Shown here one piece after another: positions 27,447-35,977 of a stretch of DNA of 64,000 nucleotides. Under the pieces are notes generated by a model, which was not told the DNA's origin, searched no databases, and saw only the letters and a program-made list of their open reading frames with translations. Numbering within the stretch: the stretch's first letter is position 1; every line of letters begins with the position of its first letter. The position numbers and the translations under genes are program-made. Source of the stretch: Chryseobacterium sp. IHB B 17019 (lineage in GTDB: Bacteria; Bacteroidota; Bacteroidia; Flavobacteriales; Weeksellaceae); the NCBI RefSeq assembly GCF_001456155.1, contig NZ_CP013293.1, positions 3,348,001 through 3,412,000 on the forward strand, in the 5' to 3' direction.

Positions 27447-28217
27447 TTATTTCACAAAAACACCTATGTATTTCCCTTCGTATTCCACTACCGTTGTCTC
27501 AATATTATTTTTTTCGCAGAAATCCTGATACGCAGAGTTGTCACCAATATCATCACTGATGAATACTCCACCTTTTTTCATCCTTTTATAAACTTCGTCA
27601 TAAGCCCACAATCTCCCGTTATAAGCCTTATCAGAATCATAATGAAGGACATCAAATGAAGAACTTTCAGCAAAAATTTTCGGCAAAGACTCCTTATCTG
27701 CGAAACGGAATAATTTCCAATTAGGTTTCAGATTTTCAGGAACGACATAGCCTACATACTGATCGCCATCCTGCGCCAGATAAGGCATATCCGAACTATA
27801 TAAAGTACCTCCTCTTTTTTGCAATGATAAAAGAGCCGCAAGAGAAGACCATCCATAAGCAACCCCGGTTTCTACTACATGTTTAGCATTAGTAAATTCG
27901 CAAGCATAATAAATAAGTTCCAATGCCCCCGGTCCGCCCATCTTGATAGGACATTCTTTTTCTTTTTGCTCGGAAAGCTTTAAAATTTCAGCATAGGTAT
28001 TTCTGAAAGGGGTAATATCAATCCCGAAAAGTTTAGCAACTGCTTCTTTTTGAGAAACTGCTCTTGAAGCCGCCCAGGAATTCGTTTTTTCTTTTCCTTT
28101 GAAGGCATTTCCTCTGTTTACGGTATTTTTGATGATCTTTCTACCAAGCTCAGGATAAAGGTCCGGTCTTTTAAGATATGCAACAAACGTTTTTAGAACT
28201 CTTGAAATTTCACTCAC
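27447..28217 (-). CDS. Class I SAM methyltransferase (Methyltransf_24-like)
   Basis: The 256-residue protein is read from a GTG at 28217 (MSEISRVLKTFVAYLKRPDLY). A longer frame is open upstream to an ATG at 28385, but it runs through the divergent promoter and over the start of the neighbouring GT2 gene, so it is rejected. VVETGVAYGWSSLAALLSL is the SAM-binding motif and FDVLHYDSDKAYNGRLWAYD with KGGVFISDDIGDN is typical of O-methyltransferases of the cephalosporin hydroxylase/Methyltransf_24 type. It probably methylates a sugar. The start codon call is the main uncertainty. Confidence 0.82.
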   Translation of the reverse strand: MSEISRVLKTFVAYLKRPDLYPELGRKIIKNTVNRGNAFKGKEKTNSWAASRAVSQKEAVAKLFGIDITPFRNTYAEILKLSEQKEKECPIKMGGPGALELIYYACEFTNAKHVVETGVAYGWSSLAALLSLQKRGGTLYSSDMPYLAQDGDQYVGYVVPENLKPNWKLFRFADKESLPKIFAESSSFDVLHYDSDKAYNGRLWAYDEVYKRMKKGGVFISDDIGDNSAYQDFCEKNNIETTVVEYEGKYIGVFVK

Positions 28218-28235
28218 TGTGTTAAATTTAGGACA

Positions 28236-28243
28236 CAAAAATA
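28236..28243 (-). promoter_or_regulatory. -7 box of divergent promoter for methyltransferase/acyltransferase pair
   Basis: Minus-strand TATTTTTG lies 18 bases before the GTG start at 28217. It pairs with the plus-strand box at 28274, so the 87-base gap is a divergent promoter region. Confidence 0.5.
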
Positions 28244-28273
28244 AAGATTTTTCTGTTATTTTTAAGATATAAT

Positions 28274-28281
28274 TATATTTG
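28274..28281 (+). promoter_or_regulatory. -7 box of promoter for GT2 gene at 28305
   Basis: TATATTTG matches TAnnTTTG and ends 23 bases before the ATG. No TTG at standard -33 spacing. Confidence 0.5.
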
Positions 28282-28304
28282 TAAAAATTTATTAACACAA
28301 AAGG

Positions 28305-29144
28305 ATGAAATTTTCTGTTCTGATAGCCAATTACAATAATGGAAAGTTCTTTATGGACTGCTACGAATCCATTCTTGCACAGCAATATACAAACTGGGAA
28401 GTAGTGATTATTGATGACCGTTCAACAGATGATTCTGTGGAAGTGATCAAAAAAATAATTGGTGATGATGACAGATTTAAGTTGTATGAAAATGATGCCA
28501 ACTACGGAGTCGGGGTTACAAAAGCCAGGCTAATTGAATATTCCACCGGAGATGTCTGCGGATATTTAGACCCTGATGATAGTATCAGCCCTAATGCTTT
28601 GAAAAGCGCCGTTGAGGTTTTACAAAAGAAAAAAGATGTGGTCCTTACCTATTCCAGACTGGCAAAATGTGATCAGAATTTAAATATTTTAAAAGAATTT
28701 ACAGCCGCCATGCAGGTTCCCAACGGGCAGAAAGCTTTCTTTAATTTTCCCATACAAATTGCGCCGTTCGTGGCTTTTCGAAGGGATGTTTATCTGAAAG
28801 GCCCAAGAATAAACCCTGAACTTAAAATTGCCGAAGATCAGGATCTTTATTACAAAATGTATGAAGTAGGAAAAGTACATTTTATCAACCAGACGGATTA
28901 TATGTACAGGGCACATGCCGGAGGAATTTCCCAGAATGACAATAAAGGGAAATCTTATCAATATTATGCACGCGCCATCTGGGAAGCTATGCAGCGAAGG
29001 AATTTAAAGGTAATCAACGGCAAACCCGTACCAGCAAGCTACAGCGATCCTCAGGAAATTTTTGACCTTTTGGAGTATCAAAACAGAATGCCGTTTCGTA
29101 TTAAAAAAAGAATAACAACTTTATTACAAAAACTTTTCAGTTAA
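28305..29144 (+). CDS. Family 2 glycosyltransferase
   Basis: A 279-residue GT2 enzyme: FSVLIANYNNGKFFMDC, EVVIIDDRSTDDSVEVI, GVTKARLIEYSTGDVC and YLDPDDSISPNALKSA (metal-binding DPDD). EDQDLYYKMYEVGKVHFIN and QTDYMYRAH follow. The end overlaps the next gene by one base (TAATG). It opens a new plus-strand transcription unit under the promoter at 28274. Confidence 0.92.
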   Translation: MKFSVLIANYNNGKFFMDCYESILAQQYTNWEVVIIDDRSTDDSVEVIKKIIGDDDRFKLYENDANYGVGVTKARLIEYSTGDVCGYLDPDDSISPNALKSAVEVLQKKKDVVLTYSRLAKCDQNLNILKEFTAAMQVPNGQKAFFNFPIQIAPFVAFRRDVYLKGPRINPELKIAEDQDLYYKMYEVGKVHFINQTDYMYRAHAGGISQNDNKGKSYQYYARAIWEAMQRRNLKVINGKPVPASYSDPQEIFDLLEYQNRMPFRIKKRITTLLQKLFS

Positions 29145-30301
29145 TGTCAGAAAACAAAAAAACTAAAGTACTTTTCAGGCACCGCTCCATGGAAATGGGA
29201 GGCGTAGAAAAAGTGGTTTTAAGCATGCTTAATCATCTTAACAAAGATAAATTTGAGCTGACAATCTGTTTAAATATTAATCAGGGAGAACTTCGAAATG
29301 AAATCCCGAAAGATGTAAGAAAAGTTTACCTCACGGATGGAAAAGAGGATTTGTCGAAAAATCCCGTCATCCAAAAGCTTCAGCTGGCAAAAAGAAAGCT
29401 GAAACTCAATAAAGCTGAAAAAGACCCAAGAATTGCAGACCGCATTCTGAACGATAAATATGATGTGGAAATTGCCACAACCTATTCGGTTTACAAAATA
29501 GTTCTGAACTCAACCAATAAAAATTCAAAAAAAATCGCGTGGCTCCATTCTGATCTTACTTTACCGGGATTTGATCCTTACCGTGAGGATATTTTCAACA
29601 GTATGAAGCAGTTCGATTATATTATTTACGGTTCACAGCAATGTAAAGATGCTTTGGATCAAAAATATCCGGACGTACAATTTCCGCCGGGAAGAGTGGT
29701 TTTGAACGCCATCCCGATTGAAGAATTAAAAGTAAAAGCAAAAGCCTTTATTCCCGAGTTAAAAAAAATACCCACTTTTATTTCTGTAGGAAGATTGCAC
29801 TTCAGAAAAGGCTATAGAACACTTATCGAAACCCATAAAAAACTCTTGGACAACGGTTTTATTCACCATATTGACATTATCGGAGATGGTGAAGATTATC
29901 AGATTCTTACCAAAAGAATTGAAGAATTGGGCGTTCAGGATTCTTTCAAACTTTTAGGAACCCAAATGAATCCTTATCCTTATGTTCAACATGCAGATTT
30001 TTATATCATGCCTTCCGAAAGTGAAGGCTGGCCATTAATTATTGCTGAAACTTTGATCCTTCAAAAACCAATTTTAGCAACGGCCGTTGGTGGCATTCCT
30101 GAAATGATTGACCATAAAATCACAGGTTATTTAACAGAATACTCCGAAGAAGGCTTATATAATGGAATAAAAGAATTCCTAACAAATAAAACTTTGGTTG
30201 AAAATATTCAGAAAAATTTAACAAACATAGAAGAACGCTTTGACAATAAGAAGATTTTTGATGCGGTCGAAGAAATTATTGAAACAGTCTTGAGGAAATA
30301 A
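29144..30301 (+). CDS. Family 4 glycosyltransferase
   Basis: A 385-residue GT-B enzyme of the GT4 class: MEMGGVEKVVLSMLNHL near the N-terminus, FISVGRLHFRKGYRTLIETH, IDIIGDGEDYQILT and the catalytic EX7E region SESEGWPLIIAETLI followed by VGGIPEMI. A related copy is encoded at 33264, with shared phrasing (NPYPY before ADFYI). It begins at the last base of the preceding GT2 gene. The sugar is not predictable. Confidence 0.93.
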   Translation: MSENKKTKVLFRHRSMEMGGVEKVVLSMLNHLNKDKFELTICLNINQGELRNEIPKDVRKVYLTDGKEDLSKNPVIQKLQLAKRKLKLNKAEKDPRIADRILNDKYDVEIATTYSVYKIVLNSTNKNSKKIAWLHSDLTLPGFDPYREDIFNSMKQFDYIIYGSQQCKDALDQKYPDVQFPPGRVVLNAIPIEELKVKAKAFIPELKKIPTFISVGRLHFRKGYRTLIETHKKLLDNGFIHHIDIIGDGEDYQILTKRIEELGVQDSFKLLGTQMNPYPYVQHADFYIMPSESEGWPLIIAETLILQKPILATAVGGIPEMIDHKITGYLTEYSEEGLYNGIKEFLTNKTLVENIQKNLTNIEERFDNKKIFDAVEEIIETVLRK

Positions 30302-30323
30302 TTTCACTAATTTTATACATTTG
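30290..30323 (+). promoter_or_regulatory. Promoter of adenylation-enzyme gene
   Basis: TTG (30290-30292) and TACATTTG (30316-30323) are 23 bases apart, within the Bacteroidota spacing range, and 33 bases upstream of the ATG at 30357. Confidence 0.55.
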
Positions 30324-30356
30324 ATTAAATAAATTCACATTATACAATATTCACAG

Positions 30357-31799
30357 ATGAATTCCTTTATAGAAAACTTATACCAATCGTTCCTGCAGCA
30401 TAAAGCAAATACTTGTATCAGCATTGAAGATAAAAATTATTCATACGAAGATGTTTTAAATATTTCTCATCAGATAAGACATCAGTTGCAGTCGATAAAT
30501 TCTCAGAATATCGGAATTTATTTGACCGATGATGTGTTTATGTACGCTTCGATTTTGGCCATTTGGTTTGAGGGTAAAACGTATGTTCCTATTCATCCGG
30601 ATTTCCCTTTAATTAAAAATTTAAATGTAATCCAACAGGCCGATATTGACACCGTCTTAAGCTCAATAGAAATAAAGGAAAATCTTGATATTACTATAAT
30701 TGACACTCAAAAAAACTTTGAAGTAAAGGCAAATTCTCCTAAGGAATCTTCTCTTACTAATAATGCATACATTCTTTTCACATCAGGCAGCACAGGGAAT
30801 CCGAAAGGAGTTCCAATACAGTTTTCAAACCTGTATTATTTCTCGGAATCTTTCCATGCAGCTTTTGGAAAATTAAGCCCTCAGGATAGTGTCTTACAGA
30901 TGTTTGAGCTCACCTTCGACTTATCGGTAATGAGTTATTTAATTCCTTTTTTAAATGGAGCTAAAGTTGTAGGTCTTCATAAAAAAGAAACGAAGTTTTT
31001 ACAGATCTTGGATTTACTGGAAGCCAATGAGATTACAGTTGCTTTAATGGTTCCAAGTATTTTGAATTTAATTATTCCTTACCTTGATCCTTCCATTCAA
31101 AACGAAAGTTTACGTTTAAACTTATTCTGCGGTGAAGCATTGCTTGTAAAACAGATTGAGGGCTGGAAAAATTTTATCCCGAATGCTGCGATTTACAATG
31201 TTTACGGTCCTACAGAAAACACGATTTTCTGTACACAATATAAAGTTGAAACCCCGATTAAAGAAAGAAAAGGAATCATCAGCATTGGAAAATCAATGGA
31301 AAACAGCAGCATGAGCTTCCTTGAAGACAATACAAATGAAGGTGAACTCTTGTTGTCTGGAAAATTCCTTACCCAATCTTATTGGAAAAACGAAGAAAAA
31401 ACAAATGAAGCTTTTATCGAAAAAGATGGGAAAATTTTCTATAAAACCGGAGATTGGTGTTTAAAAGATGAAGACGGAGATTATTATTATATCAACAGAA
31501 TAGATTTTCAGGCAAAAATCAATGGCTTCAGGGTAGAATTATCTGAAATTGAATATTTTGCGAATCAAAAATTAGAAAACGCGATTAGTGTTGCGGTGAT
31601 TCATAAAGATAAAAATGATAATGACAACCTGATTCTTTTTATTAATAATATCCATTCAAATGAAGAAGAAATAAATGCTCATTTAAAAAATAATTTACCG
31701 GATTATTGTATTCCTTCAAAAATTATTAAGCTGGAAAAATTCCCTACAAATACTTCGGGAAAAATTGACAGAAACGAACTTAAAAAAACACTTTTATGA
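30357..31799 (+). CDS. Stand-alone amino-acid-type adenylation enzyme (AMP-dependent ligase)
   Basis: A 480-residue enzyme with all core motifs of NRPS/DltA-type adenylation domains: YILFTSGSTGNPKGVPI (ATP loop), FDLSVMSY (the aspartate that binds a substrate amino group), NVYGPTENTIF, YKTGDW, KINGFRVELSEIE and a C-terminal lysine in PTNTSGKIDRNEL. The retained Asp in FDLS favours an alpha-amino acid or similar amine-bearing substrate, but does not name it. It activates the acid as adenylate and probably loads it on a carrier protein, here the 76-residue ACP at 32421. It overlaps the GNAT gene by four bases. Decoration of a sugar amine is the likely outcome. Confidence 0.9.
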   Translation: MNSFIENLYQSFLQHKANTCISIEDKNYSYEDVLNISHQIRHQLQSINSQNIGIYLTDDVFMYASILAIWFEGKTYVPIHPDFPLIKNLNVIQQADIDTVLSSIEIKENLDITIIDTQKNFEVKANSPKESSLTNNAYILFTSGSTGNPKGVPIQFSNLYYFSESFHAAFGKLSPQDSVLQMFELTFDLSVMSYLIPFLNGAKVVGLHKKETKFLQILDLLEANEITVALMVPSILNLIIPYLDPSIQNESLRLNLFCGEALLVKQIEGWKNFIPNAAIYNVYGPTENTIFCTQYKVETPIKERKGIISIGKSMENSSMSFLEDNTNEGELLLSGKFLTQSYWKNEEKTNEAFIEKDGKIFYKTGDWCLKDEDGDYYYINRIDFQAKINGFRVELSEIEYFANQKLENAISVAVIHKDKNDNDNLILFINNIHSNEEEINAHLKNNLPDYCIPSKIIKLEKFPTNTSGKIDRNELKKTLL

Positions 31800-32428
31800 T
31801 CATAAGACCTGCTACAAAAATTGACATCCCATTCATTGTTGATGCTATCATTAATATTGAAAGAACTGGAAATACAGATACTTTCAGTAATTTATTCGGT
31901 ACAGATGAAGTAACAACCAGATATTACCTGGAGCAATTTTTGCTTGATGATGAAAGTCTGAATACAGAGTTTTCTTTAAATACTTACTCCATTGTAGAGA
32001 TTGATGGAGAAAACGCAGGCTGCTGCTGTCTTTTTTATACAGATTCAGAGTATTATCAGAATAAAAGCGAGCTCTTTCCCATTCATTTAAAGAAAGAACA
32101 TCTGCAAAAATTTGTAGAAAATGCAAAAGCTCTTCCTGATACAAAACAGTATTCCACACACAAATATTTTCTTGAATATCTTTATGTAGACGACAAATTC
32201 AGGGGAAAAGGTGTTTCAAAAGTAATCTTAGAATACCTATTTGCAAAGACCGATGTTCTTTACCTTATTCCTTTGGTCAACAATACTTTTGCGATAGATT
32301 ATTACAGAAGATTCGGGTTCGTAGAAGATGAAAATATAAAAACATTTCCTATAGATACTCCGGAAAATAAAATTTACCCGGGAACTCATAAGATCATGCT
32401 TTATAAAAGAAACGAAAAAGTTAATTAA
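31796..32428 (+). CDS. GNAT family N-acyltransferase
   Basis: A 210-residue protein with MIIRPATKIDIPFIVDAI at the N-terminus and LYVDDKFRGKGVSKVILEYL as the coenzyme-binding loop; NNTFAIDYYRRFGFVEDEN is the last GNAT strand. The start overlaps the adenylation gene's TGA by four bases (ATGA), so the two are co-translated. It is therefore a prime candidate for transferring the activated acyl or aminoacyl group, either from the ACP or from acetyl-CoA, onto a sugar amine or onto the amino acid itself. Its stop overlaps that of the convergent ACP gene in one palindrome, TTAATTAA. Confidence 0.9.
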   Translation: MIIRPATKIDIPFIVDAIINIERTGNTDTFSNLFGTDEVTTRYYLEQFLLDDESLNTEFSLNTYSIVEIDGENAGCCCLFYTDSEYYQNKSELFPIHLKKEHLQKFVENAKALPDTKQYSTHKYFLEYLYVDDKFRGKGVSKVILEYLFAKTDVLYLIPLVNNTFAIDYYRRFGFVEDENIKTFPIDTPENKIYPGTHKIMLYKRNEKVN

Positions 32429-32651
32429 ATTTTTCTCTTCCGATGGCATCTGCAATATCATTCACCGTATTGATATTTCTGAAGCTTCTTGGGTTGATTT
32501 CTGTATCAAACTGGTCTTCAACAAGTTTCATTACCAAAACAGCAGATAAAGATCCGTAGCTTTCTAGTTCCTTGAAATTAGTTTCCGGAGTGATGGCTGT
32601 TTCTTCGTTAAGTTCTTGTTGTAGCAGTTCACAAAATTGTTCGATCTTCAT
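32421..32651 (-). CDS. Acyl (peptidyl) carrier protein
   Basis: A 76-residue acidic helical protein. The phosphopantetheine site is probably Ser34 in SYGSLSAV, so the usual Asp before the serine is Gly here. The following VMKLVEDQFDTEINPRSFRN is the standard ACP helix III region and IADAIG ends helix IV. It is on the strand opposite to the adenylation/GNAT genes and convergent with them, with its own promoter, so it should be expressed independently. It is the natural carrier for the adenylation enzyme, an inference from proximity and the absence of any other carrier nearby. Confidence 0.88.
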   Translation of the reverse strand: MKIEQFCELLQQELNEETAITPETNFKELESYGSLSAVLVMKLVEDQFDTEINPRSFRNINTVNDIADAIGREKFN

Positions 32652-32671
32652 TGTGTTAGATATTTCGCGGA

Positions 32672-32679
32672 CAAATTTA
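32672..32679 (-). promoter_or_regulatory. -7 box for ACP gene
   Basis: Minus-strand TAAATTTG lies 20 bases before the ACP start at 32651. Confidence 0.45.
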
Positions 32680-32691
32680 TAAATAAATTTT

Positions 32692-32699
32692 TAACTTTG
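32692..32699 (+). promoter_or_regulatory. -7 box for acyltransferase at 32707, near-leaderless
   Basis: TAACTTTG ends seven bases before the ATG at 32707. It is divergent from the ACP box at 32672. Confidence 0.5.
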
Positions 32700-32706
32700 C
32701 CTTGCT

Positions 32707-33264
32707 ATGATGATATATAAAATTTTAAATAAATTATTCACCTCATTCCAGGATTTCCAACACGCGGTTTATCTAAAAACATGCATTCAAAATGGCCTAA
32801 AGCTGGGAAAGAATGTAGTTGCCAGAAATGGTGTTTCTTTTGGTTCAGAACCATTTTTAGTTGAGATTGGAGATGATTCAAGAATTGGTGCGGGAGTAAC
32901 TTTTGTAACCCATGCCGGAACCACCGTAAATATCAGAAAGCTAGAAGGCTATGAGGAAGTACGAAATTTTGGACATATAAAAGTCGGTAAAAACTGTGCA
33001 ATTGGCAGCAATTCAACCATATTACAAAATGTTGAAATCGGAGACAACTGCATTTTGGGAGCTAACTCTGTTTTATCAGAATCCATGCCGGAACACACTG
33101 TTTATGCCGGAAATCCCGCAAAATACGTTTGTGAAATCGAGGATTACGCTGATGTATTGAAAAAGACCACTGTAGAATATCCTCTTGAATTGGAAAAAGA
33201 CAGGAAAAAATTAAACCAATGGTTGATTAAAAATTTACCTGTGAAATTCAAAACTGCAAGATAG
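32707..33264 (+). CDS. Left-handed beta-helix (hexapeptide) acyltransferase
   Basis: A 185-residue acetyltransferase with hexapeptide repeats in residues about 60-130 (VEIGDDSRIGAGVTFVTHAG, then GHIKVGKNCAIGSNSTI and IGDNCILGANSVL) and the ending MPEHTVYAGNPAKYV common to Wbb/maltose-O-acetyltransferase relatives. Members use acetyl-CoA to acetylate sugar hydroxyls or amines in cytoplasm. It overlaps the GT4 gene that follows by one base. Start could be the ATG at 32707 or 32710, which makes no difference to function. Confidence 0.88.
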   Translation: MMIYKILNKLFTSFQDFQHAVYLKTCIQNGLKLGKNVVARNGVSFGSEPFLVEIGDDSRIGAGVTFVTHAGTTVNIRKLEGYEEVRNFGHIKVGKNCAIGSNSTILQNVEIGDNCILGANSVLSESMPEHTVYAGNPAKYVCEIEDYADVLKKTTVEYPLELEKDRKKLNQWLIKNLPVKFKTAR

Positions 33265-34415
33265 TGTCAGAAAAAAAGAAAATCCTCATCCGTATCGGTT
33301 CACTGCGTCATGGCGGTGCAGAAAAAGTTTTAGTCACTTTTTTGAAAAATCTTCCAAAAGACAAATATGAAATTGATTTGCTTTTAAATCTTTATTCCGG
33401 AAAATATTTGCCGGAAGTCCCGGATTGGATTACTATTTTACATTTAAATAAAGGTGAAATGATCACTACAAACCGCCCCCACGAAATTCCTAAAAAGGCG
33501 GCAAGAGTGATCTATCAGGGAGCATTAAAAAAGTTCCCAAACCTTCTCTACAAAGGGAAATTAAAGAACAAACAATACGATATCGAATTCGCTGCCATCC
33601 ACGGAATGCGTGACGAAATTCTGGGTTCCCCCATAAAAAGCTCAAAAAAAGTGGTTTGGATCCACAATGATCTTTCCCAGGTGAAAGGCTACACCACTGA
33701 TGAAATCAGGAAATTTTTCGGATTTGATAAAATCATGGTCATTTCAGAAAAAATTGAACAGCTCTTTCACAGCTTGGCTAAAAATGAAGCGGAAAAACAG
33801 AAAATTGTAAAAATTTACAATCCATTAGATACGGAAGAATTCATTAAAAAAGCGGATCAACCCGTTTTGAATTATGAGTTTGATAAAAACATTCCGACCT
33901 TTATTTCCGTAGGAACTGTTTTCCCCCAAAAAGGCTTCGACAGGTTATTAAAGGTCCACAAAAAGCTTTTGGATGAAGGTTTTCAGCATAAAATCCTCAT
34001 CGTTGGTGACGGCTACGATTTTGAAAATATTAAAAAATTAAAATCAGATCTTGGTGTAGATGAAACTGCGACAATGCTTGGTTTTACAGACAATCCATAT
34101 CCTTATTTCAAAAATGCTGATTTCTATATTTTAAGTTCGAGATATGAAGGTTTTCCAACGGTATTATTTGAAGCTATTACCTTAAAAAAGAAAATAATTT
34201 CCACTGAAGTTTCCGGAGCCAGTGAAATGTTGAAAGACGGCGAATTAGGCTTAATTATAGAAAATTCTGAAGACGGAATCTATGAAGGAATGAAAAAAGC
34301 ACTATCACAACCAGGTTCTTTTGAAAAATATTCAGAAAAACTGAAAGACTACGAAATGCCTTTCAACCTTGAAAATTCAGTCGGTAAAATAACTTCTATT
34401 TTAGATGAATTATAA
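33264..34415 (+). CDS. Family 4 glycosyltransferase
   Basis: A 383-residue GT4 enzyme. RIGSLRHGGAEKVLVTFLKN at the N-terminus, FISVGTVFPQKGFDRLL, HKILIVGDGYDF and the EX7E region SSRYEGFPTVLFEAITL then VSGASEML are clear. The start is GTG, one base into the TAG of the preceding gene, the arrangement of coupled translation. It is a paralogue of the GT4 at 29144. Confidence 0.92.
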   Translation: MSEKKKILIRIGSLRHGGAEKVLVTFLKNLPKDKYEIDLLLNLYSGKYLPEVPDWITILHLNKGEMITTNRPHEIPKKAARVIYQGALKKFPNLLYKGKLKNKQYDIEFAAIHGMRDEILGSPIKSSKKVVWIHNDLSQVKGYTTDEIRKFFGFDKIMVISEKIEQLFHSLAKNEAEKQKIVKIYNPLDTEEFIKKADQPVLNYEFDKNIPTFISVGTVFPQKGFDRLLKVHKKLLDEGFQHKILIVGDGYDFENIKKLKSDLGVDETATMLGFTDNPYPYFKNADFYILSSRYEGFPTVLFEAITLKKKIISTEVSGASEMLKDGELGLIIENSEDGIYEGMKKALSQPGSFEKYSEKLKDYEMPFNLENSVGKITSILDEL

Positions 34416-34445
34416 CTAAATTAACTTTCAAAACCACAGATTTCT

Positions 34446-34453
34446 TACATTTG
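34446..34453 (+). promoter_or_regulatory. -7 box for cysE-like gene, probably leaderless
   Basis: TACATTTG ends four bases before the ATG at 34458, so transcription would begin at or next to the start codon. There is no clear TTG -33 element. Confidence 0.5.
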
Positions 34454-34457
34454 CTTT

Positions 34458-35015
34458 ATGGCAGAACAATATTCTACGCTACAGAAAGATTTTTACCGGG
34501 AAAGTGGAAAATGGCTTTCCACCTTTGAAATCTGGGCAAAATGTGTTAATCCCAATCTTCATTTTATATACATTTTAAGACAAACCCAGAAATATAAAAA
34601 GAAATCTCTGGTAGGTCTTTTCTGGCGATTGGTTTTGAGGCGCCACCAGATCAAATATGGCTTCCAAATCTACCCGGAAACTCAAATCGGGGAAGGCTTT
34701 TACCTTGGGCATTGGGGAAGCCTGGTCATCAACCCAAATGCTAAAATCGGGAAAAACTGTAATATTGCACAGGGTGTGACAATCGGGCAACAAAACCGTG
34801 GGAAAAATGCAGGGTTCCCTGTCATCGGAGATGAAGTCTGGATTGGTACAAACGCCGTGATCGTGGGAGGAATCACCATTGGAAATAATGTTTTGGTGGG
34901 CCCGAATTCTTATGTGAACTTTGATGTTCCCGCAGATTCTGTTGTAATAGGAAATCCCGCGAGTATTTTCCCGAATACGACCGCAACAGACGGATATATT
35001 AATAATAAGGTGTAA
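34458..35015 (+). CDS. Serine O-acetyltransferase-like hexapeptide protein
   Basis: A 185-residue left-handed beta-helix protein, CysE-like in its C-terminal half: YLGHWGSLVINPNAKIGKNC, NIAQGVTIGQQNRGKNAG, GDEVWIGTNAVIVGGI and PNSYVNFDVPADSVVIGNPA. It lacks the long N-terminal helical part of true CysE (about 270 residues), so it is the short type found in polysaccharide loci. RRHQIKYGFQIYPETQIGEG precedes the helix. It probably acetylates a sugar hydroxyl, less likely serine. It ends the polysaccharide locus and is followed by 260 bases without a gene. Confidence 0.8.
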   Translation: MAEQYSTLQKDFYRESGKWLSTFEIWAKCVNPNLHFIYILRQTQKYKKKSLVGLFWRLVLRRHQIKYGFQIYPETQIGEGFYLGHWGSLVINPNAKIGKNCNIAQGVTIGQQNRGKNAGFPVIGDEVWIGTNAVIVGGITIGNNVLVGPNSYVNFDVPADSVVIGNPASIFPNTTATDGYINNKV

Positions 35016-35175
35016 GAATATTTCTCATATATTATTAATACTTCGTAATTTTACCTTGATTTTATTGAAGTTTAAATTATCAGCATATTGAAACAATAAG
35101 AGCAATTAGTATGGTCTTTATTGGAGTGGCATATGATTTTAAGCATATTTTAATATTAAATTTTGTTAAAAACAA

Positions 35176-35204
35176 TTGCTGTTTCTGTAAAAATTATATT
35201 TTTG
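35176..35204 (+). promoter_or_regulatory. Promoter of carbonic anhydrase/SulP cluster
   Basis: TTG (35176-35178), 18 bases, TATTTTTG (35197-35204) fits the Bacteroidota promoter well. It lies 70 bases before the ATG at 35275. The rest of the 35016-35274 gap shows nothing else convincing. Confidence 0.6.
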
Positions 35205-35274
35205 CATAGTTATTGATTCGGTCTATTGAATTTGAAAATAATTTAAACGAAATAAATAATTAGATTTTAAAATT

Positions 35275-35943
35275 ATGTCACAGTCGTACGAAATTATTTT
35301 CGAAAACAACAGAAAATGGGTAGAATCCAGAATAGCAAACAACCCGAAATTCTTTGAAGAGCTTTCAAAAACCCAGAATCCCGATTATTTATATATCGGA
35401 TGTTCGGATAGCAGAGTCACAGCAGAAGAATTGATGGGGACAAATCCGGGTGAAGTTTTTGTTCACAGGAATATTGCCAATGTGGTAAACACTTTGGACA
35501 TGAGCTCCACAGCCGTGATTCAGTACGCGGTAGAGCATCTCAAAGTAAAGCACATTATTGTTTGCGGACATTACAATTGTGGCGGCGTAAAAGCGGCGAT
35601 GACTCCTCAGGATCTGGGGCTATTGAATCCCTGGCTGAGAAACATCCGTGATGTATACAGATTGCATCAGGCTGAATTAGACGCTATCGAAGATGAAGGA
35701 AAACGTTATGACAGGCTTGTTGAGCTCAATGTTCAGGAACAGTGTATCAACGTGATAAAAATGGCATGTGTGCAGGAAAGATATATTTTAGACGAATTTC
35801 CTGTGGTCCACGGCTGGGTATTTGACCTTAGAACCGGTAAGATCATTGATCTGGAGATTGATTTTGAAAAAATTCTGAAAGACATCCAAAAGATCTACAA
35901 CCTTACAAGTTCTGACTGGGTTATGAGCAAAAAGAAAAACTAA
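35275..35943 (+). CDS. can: Beta-carbonic anhydrase (Can type)
   Basis: A 222-residue zinc enzyme that interconverts CO2 and bicarbonate. Zinc ligands are Cys43 (in IGCSDSRV, with Asp45-Arg47 dyad), His99 and Cys102 in CGHYNCGGV. HRNIANVV and NPWLRNIRDVYRLH are standard. Length suits the Can/CynT class. It stands at the head of a compact cluster with a small membrane protein, a SulP transporter and a second carbonic anhydrase, which suggests control of bicarbonate supply. The second enzyme is only distantly related to this one. Confidence 0.95.
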   Translation: MSQSYEIIFENNRKWVESRIANNPKFFEELSKTQNPDYLYIGCSDSRVTAEELMGTNPGEVFVHRNIANVVNTLDMSSTAVIQYAVEHLKVKHIIVCGHYNCGGVKAAMTPQDLGLLNPWLRNIRDVYRLHQAELDAIEDEGKRYDRLVELNVQEQCINVIKMACVQERYILDEFPVVHGWVFDLRTGKIIDLEIDFEKILKDIQKIYNLTSSDWVMSKKKN

Positions 35944-35977
35944 TCGTTTTTCCATATAAAGAAGAGAATAGAATAAG

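Noticed and set aside
28218..28385. In-frame upstream extension of the minus-strand methyltransferase
   Set aside because: It would overlap the divergent promoter and the start of the GT2 gene at 28305; GTG at 28217 begins the methyltransferase-like sequence.
1220..35015. Prophage or integrative element explaining the polysaccharide locus
   Set aside because: No integrase, transposase or attachment repeat is visible; the locus looks like an ordinary operon array.
35016..35274. A 32-residue ORF near 35110 in the gap before the carbonic anhydrase
   Set aside because: No ribosome-binding or family features; the sequence is AT-rich and the ORF is what chance gives.
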